This document shows, one piece after another, positions 17,430-25,348 of a stretch of 55,321 nucleotides of DNA. Both the position numbers and the translations under genes were made by a program. The notes under the pieces were generated by a model. That model was not told the DNA's origin. It saw nothing but the letters and a program-made list of their open reading frames with translations, and did not search any database. This DNA comes from Nautiliales bacterium (GTDB lineage: Bacteria; Campylobacterota; Campylobacteria; Campylobacterales; JAADDX01): NCBI GenBank assembly GCA_030826765.1, contig JAUUDM010000004.1:1-55321 (forward strand). Direction: 5' to 3'. The stretch's first letter is position 1. Each line of letters starts with the position of its first letter.

Positions 17430-18383
17430 ATGAGTAATAAGAGTAAAGTTTCAATTATTGGAGCTGGTGGAAATGTAGGAAGTATTGTAGCTTATTCAAT
17501 AGCTATGCAAGGACTAAGTCACGAAGTTGTATTAGTTGATAGAGATATAGACAGAGCCAAAGGAAAAGCACTTGATATGAATCAAGCAGCAAGTGCAGTT
17601 AGAACTCACTCTGTTGTAAAAGCTGCTGAAAGTTATGAAGATGTTAGAGATAGCAGTGTTGTTGTTATTACAGCAGGTTTCCCAAGAAAAGAGGGAATGA
17701 GTAGAGATGATTTAGTTATAAAAAATGCTGAGATTATAAAAGATATTGTAACTAATGTAAAAGAAGTAGCTCCTGATGCGATTTTGATAATTGTAACTAA
17801 TCCACTTGATACAATGACATATTTAGCTATTAAAGAGAGTGGTTTTGATCCAAATAGAGTAATTGGAATGGCTGGTATTTTAGATGGTGCTAGAATGACA
17901 CATTTTATTCATGAAAAACTTGGATATGGAGCAGGTCAAATTAGAGCTACTGTAATTGGTGGTCATGGTGATTATATGGTTCCACTTATTAGATATTCAA
18001 CTGTAGCAGGAATTCCTCTTAGTGATTTATTAAGTTATGAAGATATATCTGAAATCGTTACAAAAACTAAACATGGAGGAGGAGATATTATTAAACTTCT
18101 TGGAACAAGTGCATATTTTGCTCCAGGAAAAGCTGCTGCAATTATGGTTGAGGCAGTTTTAAAAGACTCTAAAAAAATATATCCATGTGCAACTCTTTTA
18201 AATGGGGAATATGGATATAGTGATATTGTAAATGGAGTTCCAGTTATGCTTGGTAAAAATGGAGTTGAAAAAATAATTGAAGTTAGTTTAAATGAAAGTG
18301 AAAGAAAACAATTTGATAGAAGTGTTAAATCTGTTCAAGAATTACTTGAAGTTTTAAAAAAGAATCAATTTATAAAGGATTAA
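17430..18383 (+). CDS. mdh: Malate dehydrogenase (LDH-like type)
   Basis: 317 residues. NAD-binding GAGGNVGS near the N-terminus, substrate loop AGFPRKEGMSRDDL with the Arg that selects dicarboxylates, VTNPLDTMTYLA, and the catalytic His179 in GGHGDYMVPL. It interconverts oxaloacetate and malate. First gene of a tight unit: 2 bp before fumA, and the fum and suc genes follow with gaps of 10-20 bp. The icd-mdh-...-suc-oor order resembles the TCA cluster of Campylobacter, here with fumarase inserted. Confidence 0.95.
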   Translation: MSNKSKVSIIGAGGNVGSIVAYSIAMQGLSHEVVLVDRDIDRAKGKALDMNQAASAVRTHSVVKAAESYEDVRDSSVVVITAGFPRKEGMSRDDLVIKNAEIIKDIVTNVKEVAPDAILIIVTNPLDTMTYLAIKESGFDPNRVIGMAGILDGARMTHFIHEKLGYGAGQIRATVIGGHGDYMVPLIRYSTVAGIPLSDLLSYEDISEIVTKTKHGGGDIIKLLGTSAYFAPGKAAAIMVEAVLKDSKKIYPCATLLNGEYGYSDIVNGVPVMLGKNGVEKIIEVSLNESERKQFDRSVKSVQELLEVLKKNQFIKD

Positions 18384-18385
18384 AA

Positions 18386-19237
18386 ATGAGAGAAATTAAA
18401 TATGAAGATTTAGTAAAATCAGTAAAAGCTATGGTTATGCATACTGCTACAAATCTTCCAAAAGATGCACTTGATGCATTAAATAAAGCTTATGAAGAAG
18501 AAGAGAGTGAAGTAGCAAAATCAGTTTTAAAACAAATTTTAGATAATGCAGAACTTGCTAAAAAAGAATCAAGACCATTATGCCAAGATACAGGACTTGC
18601 TGTATATTTTATCAAAGTTGGTGAAGATGTAAAAGTTGTAGGTGGAAGCATAAGAGATGCTATAAATGAAGCTACTGAACAAGCTTATAAAGAAGGTTAT
18701 TTAAGAGCATCTACTTGTGAATGTTTTGATAGACATAATTTAAAAGATGAAGTTGGATATAATCTTCCAGCTGTAATTCATTTTGACTTAGTACCGGGTG
18801 ATAAAATTGATATTGAGTATGCTGCAAAAGGTGGTGGAAGTGAAAATGTAAGTCGTGCAACTGTTTTAGCTCCAGCACAAGGAAAAGAAGGTGTTAAAGC
18901 ATTTGTTAAAGAGTGTATTTCAAATGCTGGTCCTAATCCTTGTCCTCCTATTATTGTTGGAGTTGGAATTGGTGGAACTTTTGAAGTGGCTGCTAAATCT
19001 AGTAAACATGCACTTTTTAGAGAAGCAGGAAGTAAAAATGAAGATCCAGATTTAGATAAATTTGAAGCAGAAATTTTAGAAGAGTTAAATAATTTAGGAA
19101 TTGGTGCAATGGGAATGGGTGGAACAAAAACAGTTCTTGCTGTTCATATTGAAAAAAATCCATGTCATATTGCAAGCTTACCAGTGAGTGTAAATGTTCA
19201 ATGTCATAGCTCAAGACATGCACATATAACTTTATAA
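18386..19237 (+). CDS. fumA: Fumarate hydratase class I, alpha (N-terminal type) subunit
   Basis: 283 residues matching the Fe-S lyase alpha chain of two-subunit class I fumarases (tartrate dehydratase-like). Cysteines that could ligate the [4Fe-4S] cluster: RPLCQDTGLAVYF, ASTCECFDRHN and NPCPPIIVGVGIGG. It interconverts fumarate and malate with the beta subunit encoded 10 bp downstream. L(+)-tartrate dehydratase is the alternative for this fold, but the position between mdh and sucCD makes fumarase far more likely. Class I enzymes are oxygen-sensitive, fitting an anaerobic or microaerophilic life. Confidence 0.92.
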   Translation: MREIKYEDLVKSVKAMVMHTATNLPKDALDALNKAYEEEESEVAKSVLKQILDNAELAKKESRPLCQDTGLAVYFIKVGEDVKVVGGSIRDAINEATEQAYKEGYLRASTCECFDRHNLKDEVGYNLPAVIHFDLVPGDKIDIEYAAKGGGSENVSRATVLAPAQGKEGVKAFVKECISNAGPNPCPPIIVGVGIGGTFEVAAKSSKHALFREAGSKNEDPDLDKFEAEILEELNNLGIGAMGMGGTKTVLAVHIEKNPCHIASLPVSVNVQCHSSRHAHITL

Positions 19238-19247
19238 AGGATAAATA

Positions 19248-19805
19248 ATGGCTGAATATAAATTAACAATGCCTTTAACTGATGAGGATGTAGAAAAATT
19301 AAGAATTGGTGATATTGTATATTTAAGTGGTGTAATGTACACTGCAAGAGATGCAGCTCATAAAAGATTAGTGGATTTAATCAAAGAAGGTAAAGATTTA
19401 CCATTTGATTTAAAAGGAAGTGTAATTTATTTCGTAGGGCCAACTCCTCCAAAACCAGGAGAACCTATCGGAAGTGCAGGTCCTACTACAAGTTATAGAA
19501 TGGATAGTTATTCTCCAATTCTTATTGCAAATGGTCAAAAAGGTATGATTGGAAAAGGTAAAAGAAATCAAGATGTAAAAGATGCTTGTAAAAAACATAA
19601 AGCAGTTTATTTTGGTGCAACAGGTGGAGCAGGTGCTTTGATCGCTCAAAGAATCAAAAAAGCAGAAGTTATTGCTTATCCTGAATTAGGACCGGAAGCT
19701 ATTAGAAGAATTGAAGTTGAAGATTTCCCAGTAACTGTTGTAAATGATTGCCACGGTGGAGACCTTTATGAAGAAGGTAGAAAAAAATGGGAAAGAAAAG
19801 ATTAA
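19248..19805 (+). CDS. fumB: Fumarate hydratase class I, beta (C-terminal type) subunit
   Basis: 185 residues, the swivelling beta domain of class I fumarase. Recognisable segments: LRIGDIVYLSGVMYTARDAAHKR, the VGPTPPKPGEPIGSAGPTTS stretch (residues in the active-site loop), MIGKGKRN and YFGATGGAGAL. In fused class I enzymes this domain is the C-terminal part of one chain; here the two are separate, as in many anaerobes and archaea. 20 bp to sucC with AAAGGAG. Confidence 0.92.
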   Translation: MAEYKLTMPLTDEDVEKLRIGDIVYLSGVMYTARDAAHKRLVDLIKEGKDLPFDLKGSVIYFVGPTPPKPGEPIGSAGPTTSYRMDSYSPILIANGQKGMIGKGKRNQDVKDACKKHKAVYFGATGGAGALIAQRIKKAEVIAYPELGPEAIRRIEVEDFPVTVVNDCHGGDLYEEGRKKWERKD

Positions 19806-19825
19806 TTTAAATTAAAGGAGAAAAT

Positions 19826-21004
19826 ATGAATATTCATGAATATCAAGCTAAAAGCATATTCAAAAGTTATGGAGTACCAACTCCAAGAGGAATAGTTGCA
19901 ACTACTCCAAAAGAAGCAGTAAGAGCAGCAGAAGAGTTAGGTGGAGATTTATGGGTTGTAAAAGCACAAATTCATGCTGGTGGTAGAGGACTTGGTGGAG
20001 GTGTTAAACTTGCTCGTTCAATCGAAGAAGTTGAAGAACTTGCTGATCAAATCTTAGGAATGACATTAGTTACTCATCAAACTGGACCAGAAGGAAAAGT
20101 TGTTCATAAAGTTTATATTGAAGAGGGTGCAGATATCAAAGATGAGTTTTATTTAGGTGTTGTTTTAGATAGAGCAAAAGAGATGCCGGTAATTATGGCT
20201 TCAACTGAAGGTGGAATGGAGATTGAAAAAGTTGCAGCCCAGACTCCAGAAAAAATAGTAAAAGTTGCAGTTGATCCTACAATTGGTTTTCAAGGATTCC
20301 ACGGAAGAGAATTAGTATTTGGACTTGGAATTACTGATAAAAATGAACAAAGAAAATTTATTGATTTTGCAAGTAAGTTATTCAAAATTTATATGGATAA
20401 AGATGTAGAACTTATCGAAATTAATCCTCTTATTAGAACAAAACAAGGTGACTTTTTAGCTCTTGATGCAAAAATGGGATTTGATGATTCTGCACTTTAT
20501 AGACATCCAGATATTGCAGAAATGAGAGATATTACAGAAGAAGATCCAGATGAAAGAGAAGCAGCAGAACATGGATTAAGTTATGTTGCACTTGATGGTG
20601 AAATTGGATGTATGGTTAATGGTGCTGGACTTGCAATGGGAACTATGGATACAATTAATTATGTTGGTGGAACTCCGGCAAATTTCCTTGATGTTGGTGG
20701 AAAAGCAAATGCACAAACTGTTGCAAAAGGATTTGAAATTATTCTTAAAAATCCAAAAGTAAAAGCTATTTTTGTAAATATTTTTGGTGGAATTGTAAGA
20801 TGTGATAGAATTGCAAATGGTATTTTAGAAGCAACAAAAATGGTAGATGTTCATGTACCAGTAGTTGTAAGACTTGATGGAACAAACGCAGCAGAAGCAG
20901 CTGAAATTCTAAAAAATGCAAATATTGATAATATTATTCCTGCAACTGATTTATTAGATGGTGCTAAAAAAGCAGTAGCAGCAGCAAAAGGAGACTTAAA
21001 ATGA
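19826..21004 (+). CDS. sucC: Succinyl-CoA synthetase, beta subunit
   Basis: 392 residues. ATP-grasp nucleotide-binding half ([36 protein letters not shown] for nucleotide binding) and the C-terminal part with [11 protein letters not shown], which contacts the alpha subunit and succinate. With SucD it interconverts succinyl-CoA and succinate + NTP; in the reductive direction it activates succinate for OorDABC. It overlaps sucD by 4 bp (ATGA). Confidence 0.97.
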   Translation: MNIHEYQAKSIFKSYGVPTPRGIVATTPKEAVRAAEELGGDLWVVKAQIHAGGRGLGGGVKLARSIEEVEELADQILGMTLVTHQTGPEGKVVHKVYIEEGADIKDEFYLGVVLDRAKEMPVIMASTEGGMEIEKVAAQTPEKIVKVAVDPTIGFQGFHGRELVFGLGITDKNEQRKFIDFASKLFKIYMDKDVELIEINPLIRTKQGDFLALDAKMGFDDSALYRHPDIAEMRDITEEDPDEREAAEHGLSYVALDGEIGCMVNGAGLAMGTMDTINYVGGTPANFLDVGGKANAQTVAKGFEIILKNPKVKAIFVNIFGGIVRCDRIANGILEATKMVDVHVPVVVRLDGTNAAEAAEILKNANIDNIIPATDLLDGAKKAVAAAKGDLK

Positions 21005-21873
21005 GTATTTTAGTAAATAAAGATACAAAAGTAATTGTTCAAGGTTTTACTGGTAAAGAAGGAACTTTTCATTCAGAACAATGTATAGAATATGGAACTA
21101 ATATTGTAGGTGGTGTTACTCCAAATAAAGGTGGGCAAACTCATTTAGGAAAACCTGTATTTAATACAGTTGCTGATGCAGTAAATGCTACTGGTGCAAC
21201 AGTTAGTATGATTTTCGTTCCACCTGCATTTGTTGGTGATGCAGTTATGGAAGCAGCTGATGCTGGAATTGAACTTGCTGTTATTATTACAGAAGGTGCT
21301 CCTGTAAAAGATATGATGTATGCAAAAATGTATGCAACTAAAAAAGGTATGAGTACAATCGGACCAAACTGTCCAGGTATTATTACCGCAGAAGAGTGTA
21401 AACTTGGAATTATGCCAGGAAATATTTTCAAAAAAGGAAATGTTGGTCTTATTTCTAAATCTGGAACTTTAACTTATGAAGGTGCAAATCAAGTTGTTCA
21501 AGCTGGTTATGGAATTACAACAGCAGTTGGAATTGGTGGAGACCCTATTATTGGGTTAAGTTATTTACAACTTTTACCAATGTTTGAAAATGATCCAGAA
21601 ACTGAAGCAATTGTAATGATTGGTGAAATTGGAGGGGATCTTGAAATTCAAGCAGCAAAATATATTAAAGAAAATGTAACTAAACCAGTTGTTGCTTTTA
21701 TTGCTGGACAAACTGCTCCAAAAGGTAAAAGAATGGGACATGCTGGTGCAATCGTTAGCGGAAGCGCTGGAACTGCAAAAGAAAAAATGGAAGCGTTAGA
21801 AGCGGCTGGTGTGAAAGTGGTAGTATCTCCTGCTGAAATTGGTAAAGCTGTAAAAGAAGTTTTATCTAAATAA
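21001..21873 (+). CDS. sucD: Succinyl-CoA synthetase, alpha subunit
   Basis: 290 residues. CoA-binding Rossmann domain with [35 protein letters not shown] and [10 protein letters not shown], and the phosphorylated His247 in [13 protein letters not shown]. It is the usual length and complete. It is followed by a clear hairpin (21885-21905), so the mdh-fum-suc unit probably ends here and oorDABC starts from its own promoter. Confidence 0.97.
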   Translation: MSILVNKDTKVIVQGFTGKEGTFHSEQCIEYGTNIVGGVTPNKGGQTHLGKPVFNTVADAVNATGATVSMIFVPPAFVGDAVMEAADAGIELAVIITEGAPVKDMMYAKMYATKKGMSTIGPNCPGIITAEECKLGIMPGNIFKKGNVGLISKSGTLTYEGANQVVQAGYGITTAVGIGGDPIIGLSYLQLLPMFENDPETEAIVMIGEIGGDLEIQAAKYIKENVTKPVVAFIAGQTAPKGKRMGHAGAIVSGSAGTAKEKMEALEAAGVKVVVSPAEIGKAVKEVLSK

Positions 21874-21884
21874 TTTTTCTTCTT

Positions 21885-21905
21885 TATTCTCCTTTTTGGA
21901 GAGTA
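21885..21905 (+). terminator. Intrinsic terminator after sucD
   Basis: TATTCTCC (21885-21892), loop TTTTT, GGAGAGTA (21898-21905): eight pairs including one G:T wobble, with four G:C pairs next to the loop, 12 bp after the sucD stop. The following bases are A/T-rich (ATAATTTTAT) rather than a pure U-run. Confidence 0.65.
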
Positions 21906-21964
21906 ATAATTTTATCTTCAAATCTACAATTTATTTTTATATTAAATCATTACTTTTGATATAT

Positions 21965-22023
21965 GTAACTTTTTGTAAACAATTTTATTTTTTAACTATT
22001 TTAAATAGTAACTAAAAGTAACA
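21965..22023 (+). promoter_or_regulatory. Array of GTAAC-type repeats and a palindrome upstream of oorD
   Basis: GTAACT (21965), GTAAAC (21975), GTAACT (22008) and GTAACA (22018) form two pairs, each exactly 10 bp apart, that is one helical turn. Between the pairs lies the perfect inverted repeat ACTATTT-T-AAATAGT (21995-22009), which overlaps the third copy. The array lies upstream of the presumed oorD -10 element and could be a binding site for an activator that recognises direct repeats, such as a response regulator. The identity of the regulator is unknown. Confidence 0.4.
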
Positions 22024-22078
22024 ATTTTTCACTTTCTTACTAAATATTTTTTTAATTTAAACTCTAAAAAAGGCTTTT

Positions 22079-22084
22079 TATGAT
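22079..22084 (+). promoter_or_regulatory. Candidate -10 element of oorDABC
   Basis: TATGAT, 33 bp before the oorD start, preceded by T-rich sequence and no good -35. AAGGAG stands at 22107-22112 for translation. The only other candidates in the 243-bp gap are weaker. Confidence 0.4.
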
Positions 22085-22116
22085 ATTCTAACAATAAATA
22101 AAAATAAGGAGTTTAA

Positions 22117-22416
22117 ATGTCACTAAATGTAGACTTTAAAATGAAAGCACCTGAAAATACTCCGGTATGGGTGGATGAAAGTAAATGTAAAGCTTGTGAT
22201 ATCTGTGTGGATGTGTGTCCAACAGGAGTTTTGTCAATGAGAGTAGATCCTCATAATGTTTTAGGAGCTATGGTAGAAGTTGATCATCCTGATTATTGTA
22301 TAGGATGTAGAGAGTGTGAACTTCAATGCCCAGATTTTGCTATTTATGTAGCTGAAAGAGATGAATTTAAATTTAAAAAGCTTAATGAAGTTAAAAAGCT
22401 TAAAGGAGAAGCGTAA
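22117..22416 (+). CDS. oorD: 2-oxoglutarate:ferredoxin oxidoreductase, delta (ferredoxin-like) subunit
   Basis: 99 residues with two [4Fe-4S] binding motifs: CKACDICVDVCPTG and CIGCRECELQCPD. It is the electron-transfer subunit of OorDABC, which reversibly converts succinyl-CoA + CO2 + reduced ferredoxin/flavodoxin into 2-oxoglutarate. First gene of a four-gene unit (1-bp overlap with oorA, then a 9-bp gap, then a 4-bp overlap). In the reductive TCA cycle this is a CO2-fixing step. Confidence 0.95.
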   Translation: MSLNVDFKMKAPENTPVWVDESKCKACDICVDVCPTGVLSMRVDPHNVLGAMVEVDHPDYCIGCRECELQCPDFAIYVAERDEFKFKKLNEVKKLKGEA

Positions 22417-23555
22417 TGGCAAGAGAAGTTGTATCAACAGGTAATGTGTTAGCAGCAAAAGCGGCTATTGATGCTGGATGTAAATTTTTTGGTGGTTATC
22501 CGATAACACCATCAAGTGAAGTTGCTCATCAAATGAGTGTAGATTTACCAAAAGTTGGTGGAAAATTTATTCAAATGGAAGATGAGATTGCAGGTATTTG
22601 TGTGGCACTTGGTGCTAGTATGAGTGGAGTTAAATCTATGACAAACACATCAGGTCCTGGGATTTCACTTAAAGCAGAACAAATTGGTTTAGGATTTATT
22701 ACAGAAGTTCCATTAGTTATTACAAATGTTATGAGAGGTGGACCATCAACTGGACTTCCGACAAGACCACAACAAGGTGATATTAATCAAGCAAAAGCAC
22801 CAACTCACGGAGATTACAAATCAATTGCATTATGTCCAGGAAGTTTAGAAGAATGTTATACACTTACAGTTAGAGCATTTAATTTAGCTGAAAGATTTAT
22901 GACTCCAGTATTTGTTTTACTTGATGAAACTTTAGGTCATATGGTAGGAAAAGCAGTTTTACCAGATTTAGAAGAAGTTCAAAATTCATTAGTAGAAAGA
23001 AAAGTTTTTGAAGGTGATCCAGCAGATTATAAACCATTTGAAGCAGAAAATGACCAACCAGCGGTATTAAATCCATTCTTTAAAGGCTATAGATATCACA
23101 TTACTGGACTTCACCATGGACCAACTGGATTCCCAACTGAAGATGCTGAAATTTGTGATAGTTTAATTAAAAGATTATTTAATAAAATTGAAGCTCATCA
23201 AGATGAAATTGATGACTATGAAGAATTTATGATGGATGATGCTGATGTTTTAGTATATGCGTATGGTTCTGTAAGTAGAGCAGTAAAAGAAGCTATTCTT
23301 AAATTAAGAGAAGAAGGTATTAAAGTTGGATTATTTAGACCAATTTCAATTTGGCCAAGTCCTGAAAAAGCTATCAAAGCAGCAGCTGAAAAATTTGCAG
23401 ATAAACCTATTTTAGTGACTGAAATGAATATGGGTCAATATGTAGATGAAATCGAAAGAATTATAAAAAGAGATGATATTGACACTCTATTTAAAGCAAA
23501 TGGAAGACCAATTAGTCCTGCTGAAATTATGAACAAAATCAAAGAAATGGTATAA
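22416..23555 (+). CDS. oorA: 2-oxoglutarate:ferredoxin oxidoreductase, alpha subunit
   Basis: 379 residues. Pyruvate/2-ketoacid:ferredoxin oxidoreductase domain I with GNVLAAKAAIDAGCKFFGGYPITPSSE-type start, MEDEIAGICVALGASMSG and TSGPGISLKAEQIG, then domain II (VLVYAYGSVSRAVKEAI). It lacks a fused gamma domain, which is separate here (oorC). The PITPSSE motif and the four-subunit layout favour 2-oxoglutarate over pyruvate, and adjacency to sucCD supports it. Confidence 0.95.
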   Translation: MAREVVSTGNVLAAKAAIDAGCKFFGGYPITPSSEVAHQMSVDLPKVGGKFIQMEDEIAGICVALGASMSGVKSMTNTSGPGISLKAEQIGLGFITEVPLVITNVMRGGPSTGLPTRPQQGDINQAKAPTHGDYKSIALCPGSLEECYTLTVRAFNLAERFMTPVFVLLDETLGHMVGKAVLPDLEEVQNSLVERKVFEGDPADYKPFEAENDQPAVLNPFFKGYRYHITGLHHGPTGFPTEDAEICDSLIKRLFNKIEAHQDEIDDYEEFMMDDADVLVYAYGSVSRAVKEAILKLREEGIKVGLFRPISIWPSPEKAIKAAAEKFADKPILVTEMNMGQYVDEIERIIKRDDIDTLFKANGRPISPAEIMNKIKEMV

Positions 23556-23564
23556 GGAGATAAG

Positions 23565-24398
23565 ATGGCTTTTAATTATGATTATTATTTAAGAACAGAT
23601 AAAATGCCTACACTTTGGTGTTGGGGATGTGGAGATGGTGTTATCCTAAAAGCAATGGTAAGAGCATTTGCTAAACTAGGTTGGGATAAAGATGATATTT
23701 GTGTAGTTTCTGGAATTGGATGTAGTGGGAGATTCTCTTCTTATTTAGATTGTAATACAGTTCATACAACTCACGGAAGAACTGTTGCATATGCTACAGG
23801 AATTAAACTTGCTAATCCAGATAAACATGTAGTTGTAGTTGCTGGAGATGGTGATGGTCTTGCAATTGGTGGTAACCATACAATTCACGGATGTAGAAGA
23901 AATATTGATTTGAATTTTGTTTTAATTAATAACTTTATTTATGGACTTACAAATTCACAAACTTCTCCAACAACTCCACAAGGTATGTGGAGTGTAACAG
24001 CTCAATATGGAAATATTGATCCAACATTTGACCCAGCTGAACTTGCAAAAGGTGCAGGTGCTACATTTATTGCTAGAGAAAGTGTTACTGAAGCTCAAAA
24101 ACTTGAAAGACTTTTTGTAAAAGGTTTCCAACATAAAGGATTTAGTTTCTTTGATATTCATTCAAATTGTCATATTAATCTTGGTAGAAAAAATAAAATG
24201 GGAACAGCAAAAGCTAACCTTGACTGGATTGACGGTAATTTAATGAGTAAAGCTAAGTGGGATAAACATTCTCTTGAAGAACAACACGAATTAAGAAAAC
24301 AAGGTAAATTCCCAAGAGGTATTTTATGGCAAGTAGAAGATGATGAATATTGTGATTTATATGATACTGTTATTGAAAAAGCAGGAGGAAAAAAATGA
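23565..24398 (+). CDS. oorB: 2-oxoglutarate:ferredoxin oxidoreductase, beta (thiamine pyrophosphate) subunit
   Basis: 277 residues. TPP-binding half: WCWGCGDGVILKAM, GIGCSGRFSSYLDCNTVHTTHGR, the Mg/TPP motif GDGDGLAIGGNHTIHGCRRN and NNFIYGLTNSQTSPTTP. The cysteines in WCWGCG and GIGCSG, with one further along, are those expected to hold the proximal [4Fe-4S] cluster. Start ATG preceded by AAGGAG at correct spacing. Confidence 0.96.
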   Translation: MAFNYDYYLRTDKMPTLWCWGCGDGVILKAMVRAFAKLGWDKDDICVVSGIGCSGRFSSYLDCNTVHTTHGRTVAYATGIKLANPDKHVVVVAGDGDGLAIGGNHTIHGCRRNIDLNFVLINNFIYGLTNSQTSPTTPQGMWSVTAQYGNIDPTFDPAELAKGAGATFIARESVTEAQKLERLFVKGFQHKGFSFFDIHSNCHINLGRKNKMGTAKANLDWIDGNLMSKAKWDKHSLEEQHELRKQGKFPRGILWQVEDDEYCDLYDTVIEKAGGKK

Positions 24399-24958
24399 AA
24401 CAAATTAGAATTACAGGTGTAGGAGGACAAGGTGTTCTTCTTGCTGGAGAAATTTTAGCTAGAGCTTATGTTAATGATGGGAAATATGGAGTTCAAGCGG
24501 CAACTTATACTTCTCAAGTAAGAGGAGGTCCTACAAAAGTTGATATTGTTTTAGATGATAAAGAAATTCTTTTTCCTTATGCTAATGATGGAGAAATTGA
24601 TTTTATGCTTTCTGTTGCAGATGCATCTTATCAATTGTTTAAAGATGGTGTAAAAGAGGGTGGAACTATTGTATATGAACCGAATTTAGTTAATCCAACT
24701 GATGAAGATAAAGAAAAATGGAATCTTTACCCAATTGAGGTAATTACGATTGCAAAAGAAAAAGTTGGAAATGTTATTACTCAATCAGTTGTAGCTCTTG
24801 CTATTGCTACTGTTATGAATGATATTGATCAAGATTTAGTATTTAATACAATGATTGCTACAGTTCCTCCAAAAGCTGTAGAAGTTAATAAAAAAGCTTT
24901 TGCATTAGGTGTAGAAGTAGCTAAAGAAGCACTTGCAAAAGGACCAGTAAAAGCGTAA
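24395..24958 (+). CDS. oorC: 2-oxoglutarate:ferredoxin oxidoreductase, gamma subunit
   Basis: 187 residues of the gamma domain of 2-oxoacid oxidoreductases: ITGVGGQGVLLAGEILARA, then AATYTSQVRGGPTKVDIVLDD and AKEKVGNVITQSVVALA. It binds CoA and completes the complex. 4-bp overlap with oorB. The C-terminal codons and stop themselves form a terminator hairpin (24949-24964). Confidence 0.95.
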   Translation: MKQIRITGVGGQGVLLAGEILARAYVNDGKYGVQAATYTSQVRGGPTKVDIVLDDKEILFPYANDGEIDFMLSVADASYQLFKDGVKEGGTIVYEPNLVNPTDEDKEKWNLYPIEVITIAKEKVGNVITQSVVALAIATVMNDIDQDLVFNTMIATVPPKAVEVNKKAFALGVEVAKEALAKGPVKA

Positions 24959-24966
24959 GCTTTTTT
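24949..24966 (+). terminator. Intrinsic terminator embedded in the oorC stop codon
   Basis: AAAAGC (24949-24954), loop GTAA, GCTTTT (24959-24964), continuing into a T-run (24961-24966). The loop contains the TAA stop, so translation of the last codons and formation of the hairpin compete. Compact and well placed, although only two of the six pairs are G:C. Confidence 0.6.
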
Positions 24967-25003
24967 GGTTTTTTCTTCTATTAATATAAAAATATTTAAA
25001 TGA

Positions 25004-25345
25004 CTTTTACCAAAATCTATTTTAAATGAAATTTTTATTTTAAGTGGATTAGATAATAATTTTTTAGAAAAAACAACAAAAATAGAAATAAAGCAAAAAA
25101 TAAAAAATAGAATTATAGAACTTATGACAAATATGCCTTTGACAATTACTGGAAGTGATGGTTTTAAAATAGCAATGATAACAAGGGGTGGAGTCTCTTT
25201 AAAAGAGATAAACCCTAAAACAATGGAAAGTAAAATTGTAAAAGGATTATATTTTTGTGGAAAAGTTGTTGATATTGCTGGCCCTTGTGGTGGTTATAAT
25301 CTACAATGGGCCTTTTCAAGTGGTTATATTGCTGGGAAGAGTTGA
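25004..25345 (+). pseudogene. 3' remnant of a YhiN/HI0933-family FAD-dependent oxidoreductase gene
   Basis: A frame open from the TGA at 25001 reads LLPKSILNEIFILSGLDNNF and on to MTNMPLTITGSDGFKIAMITR, GGVSLKEINPKTMESKIVKG, LYFCGKVVDIAGPCGGYNLQ and WAFSSGYIAGKS. This is clearly the last 110 or so residues of the roughly 400-residue HI0933/YhiN (BaiN-like) flavoprotein family, including the NAD(P)/FAD-closing GGYNLQWAFSSG motif. The FAD-binding N-terminus is missing: oorC lies directly upstream. The only internal ATG is 25124 and has no ribosome-binding site. I read it as a decaying fragment left by a deletion. It fills most of the 390-bp gap between oorC and the PP-loop gene, ending 3 bp from the latter. 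Confidence 0.85.
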
Positions 25346-25348
25346 ATT

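Noticed and set aside
21141..21431. 96-residue minus-strand frame inside sucD
   Set aside because: Shadow of a well-supported gene; its Ala/Ser/Pro-rich text is the antisense of the conserved alpha-subunit sequence.
25124..25345. Possible short intact gene of 73 residues
   Set aside because: The same frame is open to 25004 with family sequence, the ATG has no Shine-Dalgarno, and the text is the C-terminus of a much longer flavoprotein; treated as a gene remnant.
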